Origin: Pseudomonas sp. ATCC PTA-122608 | GTDB taxonomy: Bacteria > Pseudomonadota > Gammaproteobacteria > Pseudomonadales > Pseudomonadaceae | Reading direction: 5' to 3' | DNA: 40,447 nt | NCBI RefSeq assembly: GCF_001952855.1 | Contig: NZ_LPNO01000002.1 | Location: 1-40,447, forward strand | Shown: piece by piece, positions 32,687 to 40,447 of the stretch | How the letters are laid out: each line of letters begins with the position of its first letter | Numbering within the stretch: the first letter of the stretch is position 1 | The notes under the pieces: model-generated | What the model saw: the letters and a program-made list of their open reading frames with translations, nothing else | What the model was told of the DNA's origin: nothing | Database searches by the model: none | Translations under genes and position numbers: made by a program

Positions 32687-34510
32687 TCAGAGACTCAAGG
32701 GGTTGTGGGGGGAATCCGTACGTTTGAACTGGTAGCCGGAGGCGCTCAGGCCATTGATCTGGCGGCTCACGGTGTCCCCCAGGCCATAGCCGTTGCCGGC
32801 AAGTACCGCGTGGGCGTTGTCCACGGGCAGCAGGATGTAGTCGGTCAGCGGCTCGTCGTGCAGTTGGCCGCGGATCACCAGGAAGCCGTTTTCCAGGCGC
32901 ACGCTGATGCCGCTCAAGGGCGCGTCGGGTTCGTGGGTGTTAAGCACTTGATAGGTGCCGATGGTGCCGGCCCACGCGGTGCTCAGTGGGGTCTGTTCGA
33001 TGCGTTCGCCCACAGGCACACGCTGGCCATTGCTGCGGGCGGTGAGCATCTGGCGGCCTTGCACCGTCACCACGTCCAGCTGCACGCGGCCCAGTTCGCC
33101 CAGGTCCTTGAGCCAGAAACCGAGAAATTTCTGCTGCGCCCGCAGCCAGCCCTGGCCGTCACGCAGCAGTTCGAAACGGGTGTCGGCCAACTCGCCATAC
33201 AACTGACCGTTTTCGTCCTTGATACGGAAAATGCCCCACGCCGTGGCGTAGAAACCGGCCAGGCGCTTGCGGTCGATGACGGCGGGTACCTGGCGGATTT
33301 TCAGGCCGTGGGCCGGCTGTTGGCAGTCGTCGGAACACACCGGGTCGCCGGTCTGGGCCTGAAGCATCAGGCGCAGGGTGTCGGTGGTCAGGGACACCAC
33401 CATCTCTTCGGCACTGCTGTCGTTGGCCATCACGATTACGGCCAGTTGCTGGTCCGGCAGCATCGTCAGTTGTGTGGCGAAATCATCCCCGCCACCGCTG
33501 TGCTGGAAGGTGCGTATCCCGGGGCCGACCGGCTCATCACCACAGGGCGCGAGAAACCACCCCAGGCCCATCTGGCAGTCGAAGTCCAGGGCATTTCCGG
33601 TGTTTTGCTGGGTGAACATTTCGTCAATCGACTGGCTGCCCACCACCTGTTTGTCTTTGTAGCGGCCTCGGGCAAAGAGCATTCGCACATAGTGGCTGAG
33701 GTCTTTGGGGCTGGCCCACAAGCCACCGGCGGCGAGGTCACGCACCTGGGCGTCGGGGCTGACGGTGCCGTCTTCATAACCCACGGCCCGGAAGCTCAGT
33801 TGCGCGCCGGTGCCGACGAAGCTCGACTGGTTCATCTCCAGGGGCTTGAGCAGGCTGCTTTGCAGGCGGTTTTCAAAGTCTTGCCCGCTGCTGCGCTCAA
33901 TGGCGGCACCGACCAGGGCGTAGCCGAGGTTGGAATACGCCACTTGGGTGCCCGGCGGAGTGCTCAGCCACACGCCCGAAACACGCATCGGCATCTGGCC
34001 CATGGCGAAGGTGTTGCGCACATCCCGCAAGTGTTCGCTGGGCAGGCCCGACTGGTGGCTGAGCAGGCGGCGCAGAGTGATGTCGCGGTCGGCGGCCGCC
34101 TGGTCGGAATGAAAGCGCGAGCGTACGTAGAACTCCCGCAGGGTGTCCTGGATCGGGGCATCGAGGGCCAGACGCTGTTGCTCCACCAGTTGCAGGGCCG
34201 CGGTTGCAGTGAGCAGTTTGGAGAGGGCGCCGGCGCGGAACGCCGTATTGGGGGTTACCGGTTTGCCCAAGGCTTTGTCGGCAACGCCGAAGCCGTGGGC
34301 CCAGATCAGTTCCTGGCCATTGACCAGGGCGATGGACAGGCCGGGTATGTTTTGCCTGGCCATTTCAACCGGAATGCGTTTTTGCAGGTAGCGGATGATT
34401 GCGCTGTAGTCGCCCTTGGGGATGGGCGGCGGGGCCGGCGGTTGGCCGTGGCAGCCGAGACTGCCCAGCAAGAAACCCAGCAGCGGAATACTGCGCAATG
34501 TGCGAAACAT
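32687..34510 (-). CDS. mipB: MipB-like lipoprotein: beta-lactamase-fold serine-hydrolase homologue lacking the catalytic Ser
   Basis: The protein has 607 aa from ATG 34510; a GTG at 34519 is an alternative. The N-terminus is a signal with a lipobox-like end (LGFLLGSLGC, Cys20), giving a predicted lipoprotein. Residues ~35-390 are a class C beta-lactamase/PBP-like fold. The S-x-x-K motif reads A-L-S-K (FRAGALSKLLTA, Ala95-Lys98). The Tyr motif YSN is at ~192-194 and the third motif is QHSGGG. Two beta-rich C-terminal domains follow (from ~410). This architecture, and the mipA-like gene 6 bp downstream, match MipB, described in P. aeruginosa as a lipoprotein with a beta-lactamase fold plus two extra domains. 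Loss of the Ser nucleophile argues for a sensing or scaffold role over hydrolysis. Confidence 0.75.
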   Translation of the reverse strand: MFRTLRSIPLLGFLLGSLGCHGQPPAPPPIPKGDYSAIIRYLQKRIPVEMARQNIPGLSIALVNGQELIWAHGFGVADKALGKPVTPNTAFRAGALSKLLTATAALQLVEQQRLALDAPIQDTLREFYVRSRFHSDQAAADRDITLRRLLSHQSGLPSEHLRDVRNTFAMGQMPMRVSGVWLSTPPGTQVAYSNLGYALVGAAIERSSGQDFENRLQSSLLKPLEMNQSSFVGTGAQLSFRAVGYEDGTVSPDAQVRDLAAGGLWASPKDLSHYVRMLFARGRYKDKQVVGSQSIDEMFTQQNTGNALDFDCQMGLGWFLAPCGDEPVGPGIRTFQHSGGGDDFATQLTMLPDQQLAVIVMANDSSAEEMVVSLTTDTLRLMLQAQTGDPVCSDDCQQPAHGLKIRQVPAVIDRKRLAGFYATAWGIFRIKDENGQLYGELADTRFELLRDGQGWLRAQQKFLGFWLKDLGELGRVQLDVVTVQGRQMLTARSNGQRVPVGERIEQTPLSTAWAGTIGTYQVLNTHEPDAPLSGISVRLENGFLVIRGQLHDEPLTDYILLPVDNAHAVLAGNGYGLGDTVSRQINGLSASGYQFKRTDSPHNPLSL

Positions 34511-34569
34511 GAGGAGCACCCGAGGGGTGGTTTGGATGCTCGAATGCTAGGGGCGGGCCGTCCATGAGT

Positions 34570-34608
34570 CTTTGTGAGCTTTGTCGGAAAACTGTCAAAG
34601 ACTGTTAA
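34570..34608 (-). promoter_or_regulatory. Direct repeats upstream of the mipB-like gene (candidate ParR sites)
   Basis: On the minus strand, TTAACAGTCTTTGACAGT (34608-34591) contains ACAGT twice with a 10-bp period. A second repeat, ACAAAG-CTC-ACAAAG (34584-34570), follows. A weak -10, TAGCAT, lies at 34549-34544. Ten-bp direct repeats upstream of a weak promoter fit an OmpR-type activator such as the adjacent ParR-like protein. Assignment is by position and form only. Confidence 0.35.
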
Positions 34609-34629
34609 TGCAGGCCGCCCCTAGCGGGT

Positions 34630-36885
34630 TTACTTCAGTGCCGGGTCTCCAGGGTTAAGTTTTTTCCACGACTGCATCACCACCTGCGCCTTGGGCTCTT
34701 TCCCGTTCTCAAGGTAGTACTGGATCAACGACAGTCGCGCATTGCGGTTATACGGTTGCGCGGCGAGCAGCTTTTCCAGCTGCTCACAGGCCTGATCCAC
34801 ATGCCCACTGTCATGCAGCGCCACCGCCAGTACATAGTTGTATTGCGGATTCGCGGGCTCCAGCCGCGCAGCTTCACGCAGGTGCGGCATGGCTTTCGCC
34901 GTATCCCCGGCCCGAATCAGCATCAACCCCTGGGTGTGTTGCAGCAGCGCCGCCTCTGGGTGCTGCTTGAGGTTGTCCGTGATCAGCGTGCGTGCCTCCA
35001 GGGCGCGGCCGTTAGCCTCCAGCCATTGCGCCAGGGTCACCAGCGCCGGGAAGAAATCCGGATCCCGCAGCAACGCGGTGCGCAGTTGCGCCTCGACCTT
35101 GTCGCCCCGACCGCTGGCCTGATACAGCATCGCCAGGTTGAGATTGGCTTCGGCCCGCTCCAGCAAGCTCATCTGTACATTTTCATATTCCGCGATCGCC
35201 TTGTCCCAGGCTGGCCCAAGCCCTTGTGCCGAGGCACTCAAAAGATCCCGGGCGGCGATGATCCTTACCGCCAGCACCGGGTCCCGCAGCAACGGCCCAT
35301 ACAACGCGACCCGTTCAGGGGGCGGCAGGAACGCACTGATCGCCCGCACCGCGCTCTCACGGACTTGCGGCGCCGGGTTGCCGAGGTCCTTGGTTGCCAG
35401 CTTCAACGCCTGCTCACTCGGGTAGTTCGGCAGTTCAGCCAGCAATGTCGCACGCTGGATCGGTGGCAGATTGTTGCGTGCCAACTGGTCATACAGCGCC
35501 TGCGCGGCGCCCGGTTGGCCGCCACGAATCAACACCATGCTTTCGGCGTAACGCGGCGCATGTTCAGGCTCGCTGGCACTCCAGAGCTTGAACTGCTCGC
35601 TGACCTTATCGCCGGGCCGGGGGATGCTGAAACTGTGGTCATGCCGGAAGTCATTGCCCATGTAGAACTTGCCAGGCATGTGGCAATCGACGCAGAACGA
35701 ACCCGGCTCACCGGCCGCGTGGCGGGTGTGTTCGGGGGAGTCGTAGTTCTTGGCCTGCAACCCGCGACCATCCACGGTGGCCACCGCGGTTTTGCCCGCG
35801 GTGTTGTGGCATTGCAGACACAGGCCATTGCCCGGCGCCTTCAGCTCGGCGTTGTGAGGGTTATGGCAGTCGCTGCAGCGCACGCCTTTGTCGGCCATTT
35901 TGCTCTGGGCGAACGAGCCGTGTTCGAACACTTCATCCTTGATCTTGCCGTCCAGCGCGTACAGCTCGCGGGTCAGGACGCTGGGCAGGTAATCGTCCAT
36001 CAGGCGCTTGCCGACGGTATAGCCGTCCCCCAACGGTGCACGACGGGCGTGGCAACGGGCGCAGGTTTCGATCTCGACGGTGGCGTCCTTGTCTTTCAGG
36101 TTCACGTCAAAGCCTGCGTGCAGCAGGTCACTTTTTTTCGCCGCCCACGCCACATGGTTCGACGCCGGCCCATGGCACGCCTGGCAGCCGACGCCCAGGC
36201 TGTTCCATTGGCTGTCGAAGCTGTTTTTGGCCGCGTCGAAATTACGCTTGTAGCCGGTGGTGTGGCACTCCACGCACATGAAGTTGGCGTTCTGGCTGGG
36301 CTTGCTCCAGTGCAATGGGTTCTTGAAGTTCACGCCCTGGCCGGGGTAGAGGTGAAACCAGCGGTTTTTTTGCGTATCCCAGGCCACGCCCAGGGCCTGC
36401 AGGCGCCCGTCACCGACCTCGATCAGGTATTGCTGCAACGGTGCGATGCCGAAGGTATAGGCGACCTTGAAGTCCGTGGCCTTGCCGTCGGCACCGGGTG
36501 TGTTGACCCAGAATTCATCGCCCCGGCGCGAGAAACGGGTGGTCTCACCCTCGCTGCTGAAGGATGCATTATTGAAGTCCGCCGGTACCGTCTCGGGAGT
36601 GGCGGCTTGCATCGCCAGTTGGTGGTGCGAGCCTTGCCAGTCCTTGACCTGGGCCTGATGACAGCCTTGGCATTGCTGCTCGTCGACCATCTTTGCCGGC
36701 GGCGGCACCACGGCCACCGGCGTGACCACGGGTGCAGGCGCCGCCATCGGCAGCTTGGGGGTGCTGGCCTGGAGAAAAAACCAGATCCCGGCCATGGCCA
36801 ACAGCAACAGGGCGATCACAACGGGGTACAGGTAACGACTGGATGAATCACGGCGAGGTACGGTTTTATTGTCAGGCTTGGGCAT
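34630..36885 (-). CDS. Seven-heme cytochrome c with C-terminal HEAT/TPR repeats
   Basis: This 751-aa protein is anchored by one N-terminal membrane helix (~19-39, YLYPVVIALLLLAMAGIWFF). The periplasmic part carries seven CxxCH heme sites at ~72 (CQGCH), 204 (CVECH), 234 (CQACH), 275 (CARCH), 337 (CSDCH), 356 (CLQCH) and 398 (CVDCH). The heme part resembles cytochrome c554/multiheme-oxidoreductase domains. Residues ~440-550 look HEAT-like, and ~555-751 are tetratricopeptide repeats (AMPHLREAARLEPANPQYNY). The ATG at 36885 has GGAAG 5 nt upstream and is preferred to ATG 36909. It would transfer electrons in the periplasm; partner and substrate are unknown. It lies 119 bp upstream of the mipB-like gene on the same strand and is divergent from the DUF3313 gene. 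Confidence 0.85.
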   Translation of the reverse strand: MPKPDNKTVPRRDSSSRYLYPVVIALLLLAMAGIWFFLQASTPKLPMAAPAPVVTPVAVVPPPAKMVDEQQCQGCHQAQVKDWQGSHHQLAMQAATPETVPADFNNASFSSEGETTRFSRRGDEFWVNTPGADGKATDFKVAYTFGIAPLQQYLIEVGDGRLQALGVAWDTQKNRWFHLYPGQGVNFKNPLHWSKPSQNANFMCVECHTTGYKRNFDAAKNSFDSQWNSLGVGCQACHGPASNHVAWAAKKSDLLHAGFDVNLKDKDATVEIETCARCHARRAPLGDGYTVGKRLMDDYLPSVLTRELYALDGKIKDEVFEHGSFAQSKMADKGVRCSDCHNPHNAELKAPGNGLCLQCHNTAGKTAVATVDGRGLQAKNYDSPEHTRHAAGEPGSFCVDCHMPGKFYMGNDFRHDHSFSIPRPGDKVSEQFKLWSASEPEHAPRYAESMVLIRGGQPGAAQALYDQLARNNLPPIQRATLLAELPNYPSEQALKLATKDLGNPAPQVRESAVRAISAFLPPPERVALYGPLLRDPVLAVRIIAARDLLSASAQGLGPAWDKAIAEYENVQMSLLERAEANLNLAMLYQASGRGDKVEAQLRTALLRDPDFFPALVTLAQWLEANGRALEARTLITDNLKQHPEAALLQHTQGLMLIRAGDTAKAMPHLREAARLEPANPQYNYVLAVALHDSGHVDQACEQLEKLLAAQPYNRNARLSLIQYYLENGKEPKAQVVMQSWKKLNPGDPALK

Positions 36886-37031
36886 TACGACTTCCGATGT
36901 CCGATGCATTGACGCTCTAGTGGCGCGCTTAAGCTCCGTGCAGCTTTGACGTTGGGCGCTTACCTGTCAAATAGTCGCTGTGAAATACCCCACAACCTGC
37001 AACGTCTGCCGGGTTATTTTCCCAGAGTTGG

Positions 37032-37039
37032 CTATACCT
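37032..37039 (+). promoter_or_regulatory. RpoS-like -10 element upstream of the DUF3313 gene
   Basis: CTATACCT lies about 42 bp before the ATG at 37081. It resembles the extended RpoS -10 (CTATACTT), with no clear -35 upstream. Assignment to RpoS is by motif only. Confidence 0.35.
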
Positions 37040-37080
37040 ACAGCTCAGTGTTCCTTCGATGACAGCCATGGAGTTCGACG

Positions 37081-37749
37081 ATGAAGCTAGGATTAATGAT
37101 CGGCACGGTGTGCATTGCCTCGATCGGGGTGGTGGGGTGTTCCAGCAAGGTCACGCAGCCGGACGAATACTCCGGCTTCCTCTCCGACTACAGCCAACTG
37201 AAGGAGGCCAAGTCGCCGTCGGGGGCGGAAGTGATGCGCTGGGTCGACCCCAACCTGAACCTGAGCCGCTATACCGCGGTGTACATCGAACCCACCCAGT
37301 TCTTCCCCAAGCCACAAGCCACCACCAAGATTCCTGAGAGCACCTTGCAGGGCATCAACACCTACTACAACCAGGCGCTCAAACGCGAGCTGGAAAAATC
37401 GCTGCCCCTGGCCAACGGGCCTGGCCCGGGCGTGATCGTGGTACGGGCGGCTATCACGGCAGTCAGCAGCAAGACCGAAAGCCTCAAACCGTATGAGTAC
37501 ATACCCGTCGCCCTGGTGGCCGCTGCGGTCAGCACCGGCACCGGGATTCGTGACCAGGAAACCACCCTGGGCACCGAAGCCCAATTCCTTGATGGCGACA
37601 GCGGCAAGGTGATTGCTCAGGTCGTGCGTAAGGGCACCGGCAAGCCGTTGTCGAACGACTCCCAGGTGATGAAAGCCGATGACGTGAAAAGCGTGATCGA
37701 CGGCTGGGCTTCGGACCTGCATCAGTCGTATCTGAAGCTCAAACGCTGA
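37081..37749 (+). CDS. DUF3313 lipoprotein
   Basis: This 222-aa predicted lipoprotein has the signal KLGLMIGTVCIASIGVVGCSS, with Cys20 as the lipidation site. The DUF3313 body includes EYSGFLSDYSQLKEAKSPSG, WVDPNLNLSRYTAVYIEPTQ and VVRAAITAVSSKTESLKPYE. It ends with ADDVKSVIDGWASDLHQSYL. Members are envelope lipoproteins of unknown function. The ATG at 37081 has GGAG 7 nt upstream. It is divergent from the multiheme cytochrome (gap 195 bp) and convergent with the fused transporter gene. Confidence 0.88.
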   Translation: MKLGLMIGTVCIASIGVVGCSSKVTQPDEYSGFLSDYSQLKEAKSPSGAEVMRWVDPNLNLSRYTAVYIEPTQFFPKPQATTKIPESTLQGINTYYNQALKRELEKSLPLANGPGPGVIVVRAAITAVSSKTESLKPYEYIPVALVAAAVSTGTGIRDQETTLGTEAQFLDGDSGKVIAQVVRKGTGKPLSNDSQVMKADDVKSVIDGWASDLHQSYLKLKR

Positions 37750-37757
37750 TGCACTGC

Positions 37758-37779
37758 GCCCGGGGTTCGCCCCCCGGGC
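37758..37779. terminator. GC-rich hairpin in the convergent gap after the DUF3313 gene
   Basis: GCCCGGGG (37758-37765) pairs with CCCCGGGC (37772-37779) around a 6-nt loop, 8 bp after the stop codon of the DUF3313 gene. There is no T-tract, so it may terminate weakly or simply cap the transcripts from both sides. Confidence 0.5.
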
Positions 37780-37794
37780 CAACTGGGCGCTCAA

Positions 37795-40287
37795 CTACTG
37801 GCCAATAAACCAGCGGTAATAAGGGTTGGTGCTGTCTTGTTGCAACACCGCCTGGATATCCCGGCCCCAGGCGGTGCGGTCGCCGGTATAGGCATGCAGG
37901 CTGGCGCGATAGAACTGCATCAGGCGTTGTTGTTCGCTGGCCAAGGTCCGCGTGAACGCCGGGTCTGCATTCAGTAACGGTGCCGGCACCCGCAAATCCA
38001 GGAGTACCGGGAGCACCCGGGCGATCTCTTTACTGCGCACCCAAGGTGCATATTCGATACGCGGTTGGTCATCGGTGACTGGCAACGCATTGCCTGCAAA
38101 ACGCTCCAGGCCCTGGCGATCGGTGACCCAGGTGGCGAGCAGGGTTGCCGCCGAATCGATGCCCACGTCCCCCAGGGCGCTGCTGACGGTCGGTTGCTCA
38201 AAGCGCTGGCGAATCACCGTGGCATCCAGCGTGATGGGCTCCATGGAACCCACCAGCAGCATTTCATGGAACTCGCTGGTCCACAGGGTCGCGTACGGGA
38301 ACACGTCGAGGAAGCTGCGTACCAGTGACTGCGAGTCTTCGATGTTTTGCGTCGGCAGCGGTAGCCATTGGGCCAGCAGGCCGTTTTTCTCCAGGCGCCG
38401 GGCGGCCAGTTGATAGAAGTCGCGGGAATACAGGTTGACCACGCCAGCCGCCGACGGCGGTGGTGGTTCGAGGGTGATCAGGTCGTACGCCTGCGGGTTG
38501 CGCAGCAACTCCTGGCGACCGTCCCGCAGGCGCACGTCGACGCCCGGATCACTGGCGGCATTGAAGTTGCCCTTGAACAACGGCGCCGCCTGGATCACCG
38601 ATGGCAGCAACTCGGCGACCACCCGGTGTTCCAGCCCGGGATAACGCAGCAACGCCCCGGCGGTAATCCCGGTGCCAAAGCCGATTACCAGTGCAGAACG
38701 GGGTTCACCGTTATGGATCAGCAGCGGCAGCAGCGCCTGGATTCGCATATAGCGCAGAGACGGCATGGCGTCGCCGGTGTTGGACACACCCTGGATATAC
38801 AGACGCTGAAAGCTGCGGGCACCCTGGCCCTGGCTGACCACAGCGACAGTGGCGCCACGACCTTCCTGATAAAACGCCAGGCTCGCATTACGTGCCCCGG
38901 GCAGCAGCTTGGCCAGGCGATCCACCGGGGTCAGCAGTGCCACCGCCAGTGACAGCAAGCCGAGGCCGACCACCGCCTGACGCCGGCCTTTCTTGACCCC
39001 GTGGCCACGGCGCACGGCAAAATAACCGACGACACCGGCGATCACCGCGAGCAGGCCCAAGGTACGTACCAGCCCGAGCCAGGGAATCAGCACAAAACCG
39101 CACAACATCACCCCGACAATCCCACCCAGGGTGTTGAACGCCACCACAGCGCCGACGTCCCTGCCCACATGCTCGCTGCCCACGCTCAAGCGCAGGGCCA
39201 GGGGAAACGCCGCGCCGAGCAACAGGGTTGGCACAAACACGATGCACAGGGCGGCCACCGCAAAGCGTGCGCTCATGCCCGGCAGTTCGGCGCCGCCCAG
39301 GCTCAGCACCAGAGCTTCGGCCTGGGTTTGCAGCAGCACCAGCCAGCGGCCCAGCAGGGCGATTTCCAGCAAGGCCACCAACCCGGCACCGGCGATCAAC
39401 AGCCCGAACACGCCCCATGGATCACGGATGCGCTCGACCCGCCGTGCCATCAACTGGCTGCCGATAAACAGCCCCGCCAGGTAAGTGGCGAGCACCACGG
39501 CAAACGCATAGGTGCGGGTGCTCATGAACTGCACGATGGATTGCGACCACACCACCTCGTAACCCAAAGCCACGCCGCCGGCGATGGCGTACAGCACCAA
39601 GGCCAGGTGCGCCGGTTTTGCGCCGTGGGCATGGGTGATTACCGTGGTGGTGTGATGCCGCACATACAACAGCGCGCCGACGGCAGCCAGCAGGTTGAGG
39701 ATCGCTGCCACCAGGGCACTGCCACGCACGCCGAAGGTGGCGATCAGCACAAAGGCGGTGAGCAAGGTGCCGGCAATTGCCCCGGCAGTGTTAGCGGCGT
39801 ACAAGCGGCCACCAGCCTGGCCGAGGGTCTTGGGGTCGATGTCCAGCGAGCGCACCAGCACTGGCAAGGTGCCGCCCATCAACAGCGCCGGGATGCCCAC
39901 CAGTACAAACGGCAGGACCCAGGCCAGCAGGCCGACCTGTTGTTCCAGCCAGGCAAACGGACTGGCGGCCATGCTCAGGGCGACAGTCGCGCCCACGCCG
40001 AGCACAGCGACGAGAATTTCGAGAATTGCATACAGCAGCAGCGGTCTCGACAGGCGATCCGCCCAGCGTCCGAACAGCAAGCCACCCAACGCCAAGCCGG
40101 CAAAAAACGCGCTGATGCCGGTGGTGATGGCGTACACCTCCACCCCGACGACCAACGACAGTTGCTTGATCCACAGCACCTGGTACACCAGGGCGGCCAT
40201 ACCGGAGATGAACAGGAGTAGGGCGGGAATCAGTGTGGTTGAGGTATGAGCCAGTGCAGCAGGTTTGCTGGCGGTGCGTGACGACAT
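37795..40287 (-). CDS. Fused membrane (MFS-like) / spermidine-synthase-like protein
   Basis: This 830-aa protein has about 12-14 hydrophobic segments in residues ~15-470 (ALLLFISGMAALVYQVLWIK at the start). A cytoplasmic Rossmann methyltransferase-like domain of the spermidine synthase superfamily follows, ~480-750. The SAM-type loop is SALVIGFGTGITAGALLRYP. Where true aminopropyltransferases have a D-S-S-D-P-type motif, this protein has LEPPPPSAAGVVNLYSRDF, so polyamine synthesis is doubtful. The gene arrangement is the known fused MFS/spermidine synthase type. The ATG at 40287 has AAGG 9 nt upstream; a TTG at 40317 is rejected. The C-terminus (~760-830) is a helical tail. Substrate and role are unknown. 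Confidence 0.82.
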   Translation of the reverse strand: MSSRTASKPAALAHTSTTLIPALLLFISGMAALVYQVLWIKQLSLVVGVEVYAITTGISAFFAGLALGGLLFGRWADRLSRPLLLYAILEILVAVLGVGATVALSMAASPFAWLEQQVGLLAWVLPFVLVGIPALLMGGTLPVLVRSLDIDPKTLGQAGGRLYAANTAGAIAGTLLTAFVLIATFGVRGSALVAAILNLLAAVGALLYVRHHTTTVITHAHGAKPAHLALVLYAIAGGVALGYEVVWSQSIVQFMSTRTYAFAVVLATYLAGLFIGSQLMARRVERIRDPWGVFGLLIAGAGLVALLEIALLGRWLVLLQTQAEALVLSLGGAELPGMSARFAVAALCIVFVPTLLLGAAFPLALRLSVGSEHVGRDVGAVVAFNTLGGIVGVMLCGFVLIPWLGLVRTLGLLAVIAGVVGYFAVRRGHGVKKGRRQAVVGLGLLSLAVALLTPVDRLAKLLPGARNASLAFYQEGRGATVAVVSQGQGARSFQRLYIQGVSNTGDAMPSLRYMRIQALLPLLIHNGEPRSALVIGFGTGITAGALLRYPGLEHRVVAELLPSVIQAAPLFKGNFNAASDPGVDVRLRDGRQELLRNPQAYDLITLEPPPPSAAGVVNLYSRDFYQLAARRLEKNGLLAQWLPLPTQNIEDSQSLVRSFLDVFPYATLWTSEFHEMLLVGSMEPITLDATVIRQRFEQPTVSSALGDVGIDSAATLLATWVTDRQGLERFAGNALPVTDDQPRIEYAPWVRSKEIARVLPVLLDLRVPAPLLNADPAFTRTLASEQQRLMQFYRASLHAYTGDRTAWGRDIQAVLQQDSTNPYYRWFIGQ

Positions 40288-40320
40288 TGCAGATAGCCTT
40301 ATGGAAATACCGATCAAAGT

Positions 40321-40447
40321 GTGGCGAGGGAGCTTGCTGTGGCGAGGGGGCTTGTCCCCCGTTGGGCCGCGAAGCGGCCCCCAAGCATGCGACGAGGAAC
40401 TGACTGAAGCTCCGCGATCACCTTATTGGGGCTGCTGCGCAGCCCAA
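40321..40447. repeat. Part of a dispersed palindromic repeat, cut by the window edge
   Basis: GTGGCGAGGG is repeated at 40321 and 40339. The second copy leads into GGGGGCTTGTCCCCC and GGGCCGCGAAGCGGCCC hairpins. At the right edge GGGGCTGCTGCGCAGCCC looks like the start of the opposite arm. This is another repeat family, distinct from the REP pairs above, upstream of the fused transporter gene. Confidence 0.7.

Noticed and set aside
32681..36846. Long plus-strand ORFs (628 and 696 aa) opposite the mipB-like and cytochrome genes
   Set aside because: The minus-strand genes have clear motifs (lipobox, YSN, seven CxxCH), while the plus-strand translations have none.

Overview
The window reads as chromosomal DNA of a fluorescent Pseudomonas, most likely of the P. 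fluorescens group. The evidence is uniformly high-GC coding sequence, many Pseudomonas-type REP pairs (GTGGGAGCGGGCTTGCTCGC cores), and recognisable Pseudomonas genes: ldcA, poxB, acnB, miaE and a parRS/mipBA-like locus. Apart from a partial IS256-type transposase at the left edge there is no sign of a large mobile island.

Left part (1-9.1 kb): the transposase fragment; a ~780-bp nested palindrome; an SsuABC-like nutrient ABC importer (ATPase, permease, binding protein); a small molybdate-binding Mop/TOBE protein behind a structured leader; a 1115-aa HrpK-like repeat protein whose ribosome-binding site lies in a hairpin; and a MalY/PatB-type C-S lyase. Middle part (9.1-17.2 kb): an operon of azoreductase-like flavoprotein, GNAT and AhpD-like protein, divergent from a MocR/PdxR-type regulator; then lysine decarboxylase ldcA with a streptothricin-acetyltransferase-like GNAT; then a 1.25-kb tandem array of 174-bp palindromic units that ends on the stop codon of a LysR regulator.

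Next (17.2-25.5 kb): an orphan GspG-type pseudopilin, a small conserved-type protein, an FMN reductase, poxB, an Old Yellow Enzyme-type reductase with a divergent MerR regulator and a textbook 19-bp-spacer MerR promoter, and acnB. Right part (25.5-40.4 kb): a DUF1289 protein; a second copy of the large palindrome; a tandem universal stress protein behind a perfect ANR/FNR box; miaE, whose 3' end overlaps a convergent MFS gene; a ParRS-like two-component system facing a mipBA-like operon; a seven-heme cytochrome c with C-terminal TPRs; a DUF3313 lipoprotein; and a membrane protein fused to a spermidine-synthase-like domain.

The most notable points are as follows. (1) The ParR/ParS-MipB/MipA-like locus, known in P. 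aeruginosa as a polymyxin-responsive envelope sensor; the MipB-like protein here has Ala in place of the catalytic Ser of its beta-lactamase fold. (2) A palindrome in every convergent gene gap longer than about 30 bp, from simple terminators to REP pairs, the 174-bp array and the 780-bp palindrome. (3) Two structured 5' leaders, upstream of mop and of the HrpK-like gene. All functional calls come from reading the sequence and recalled family knowledge; no database search was run.
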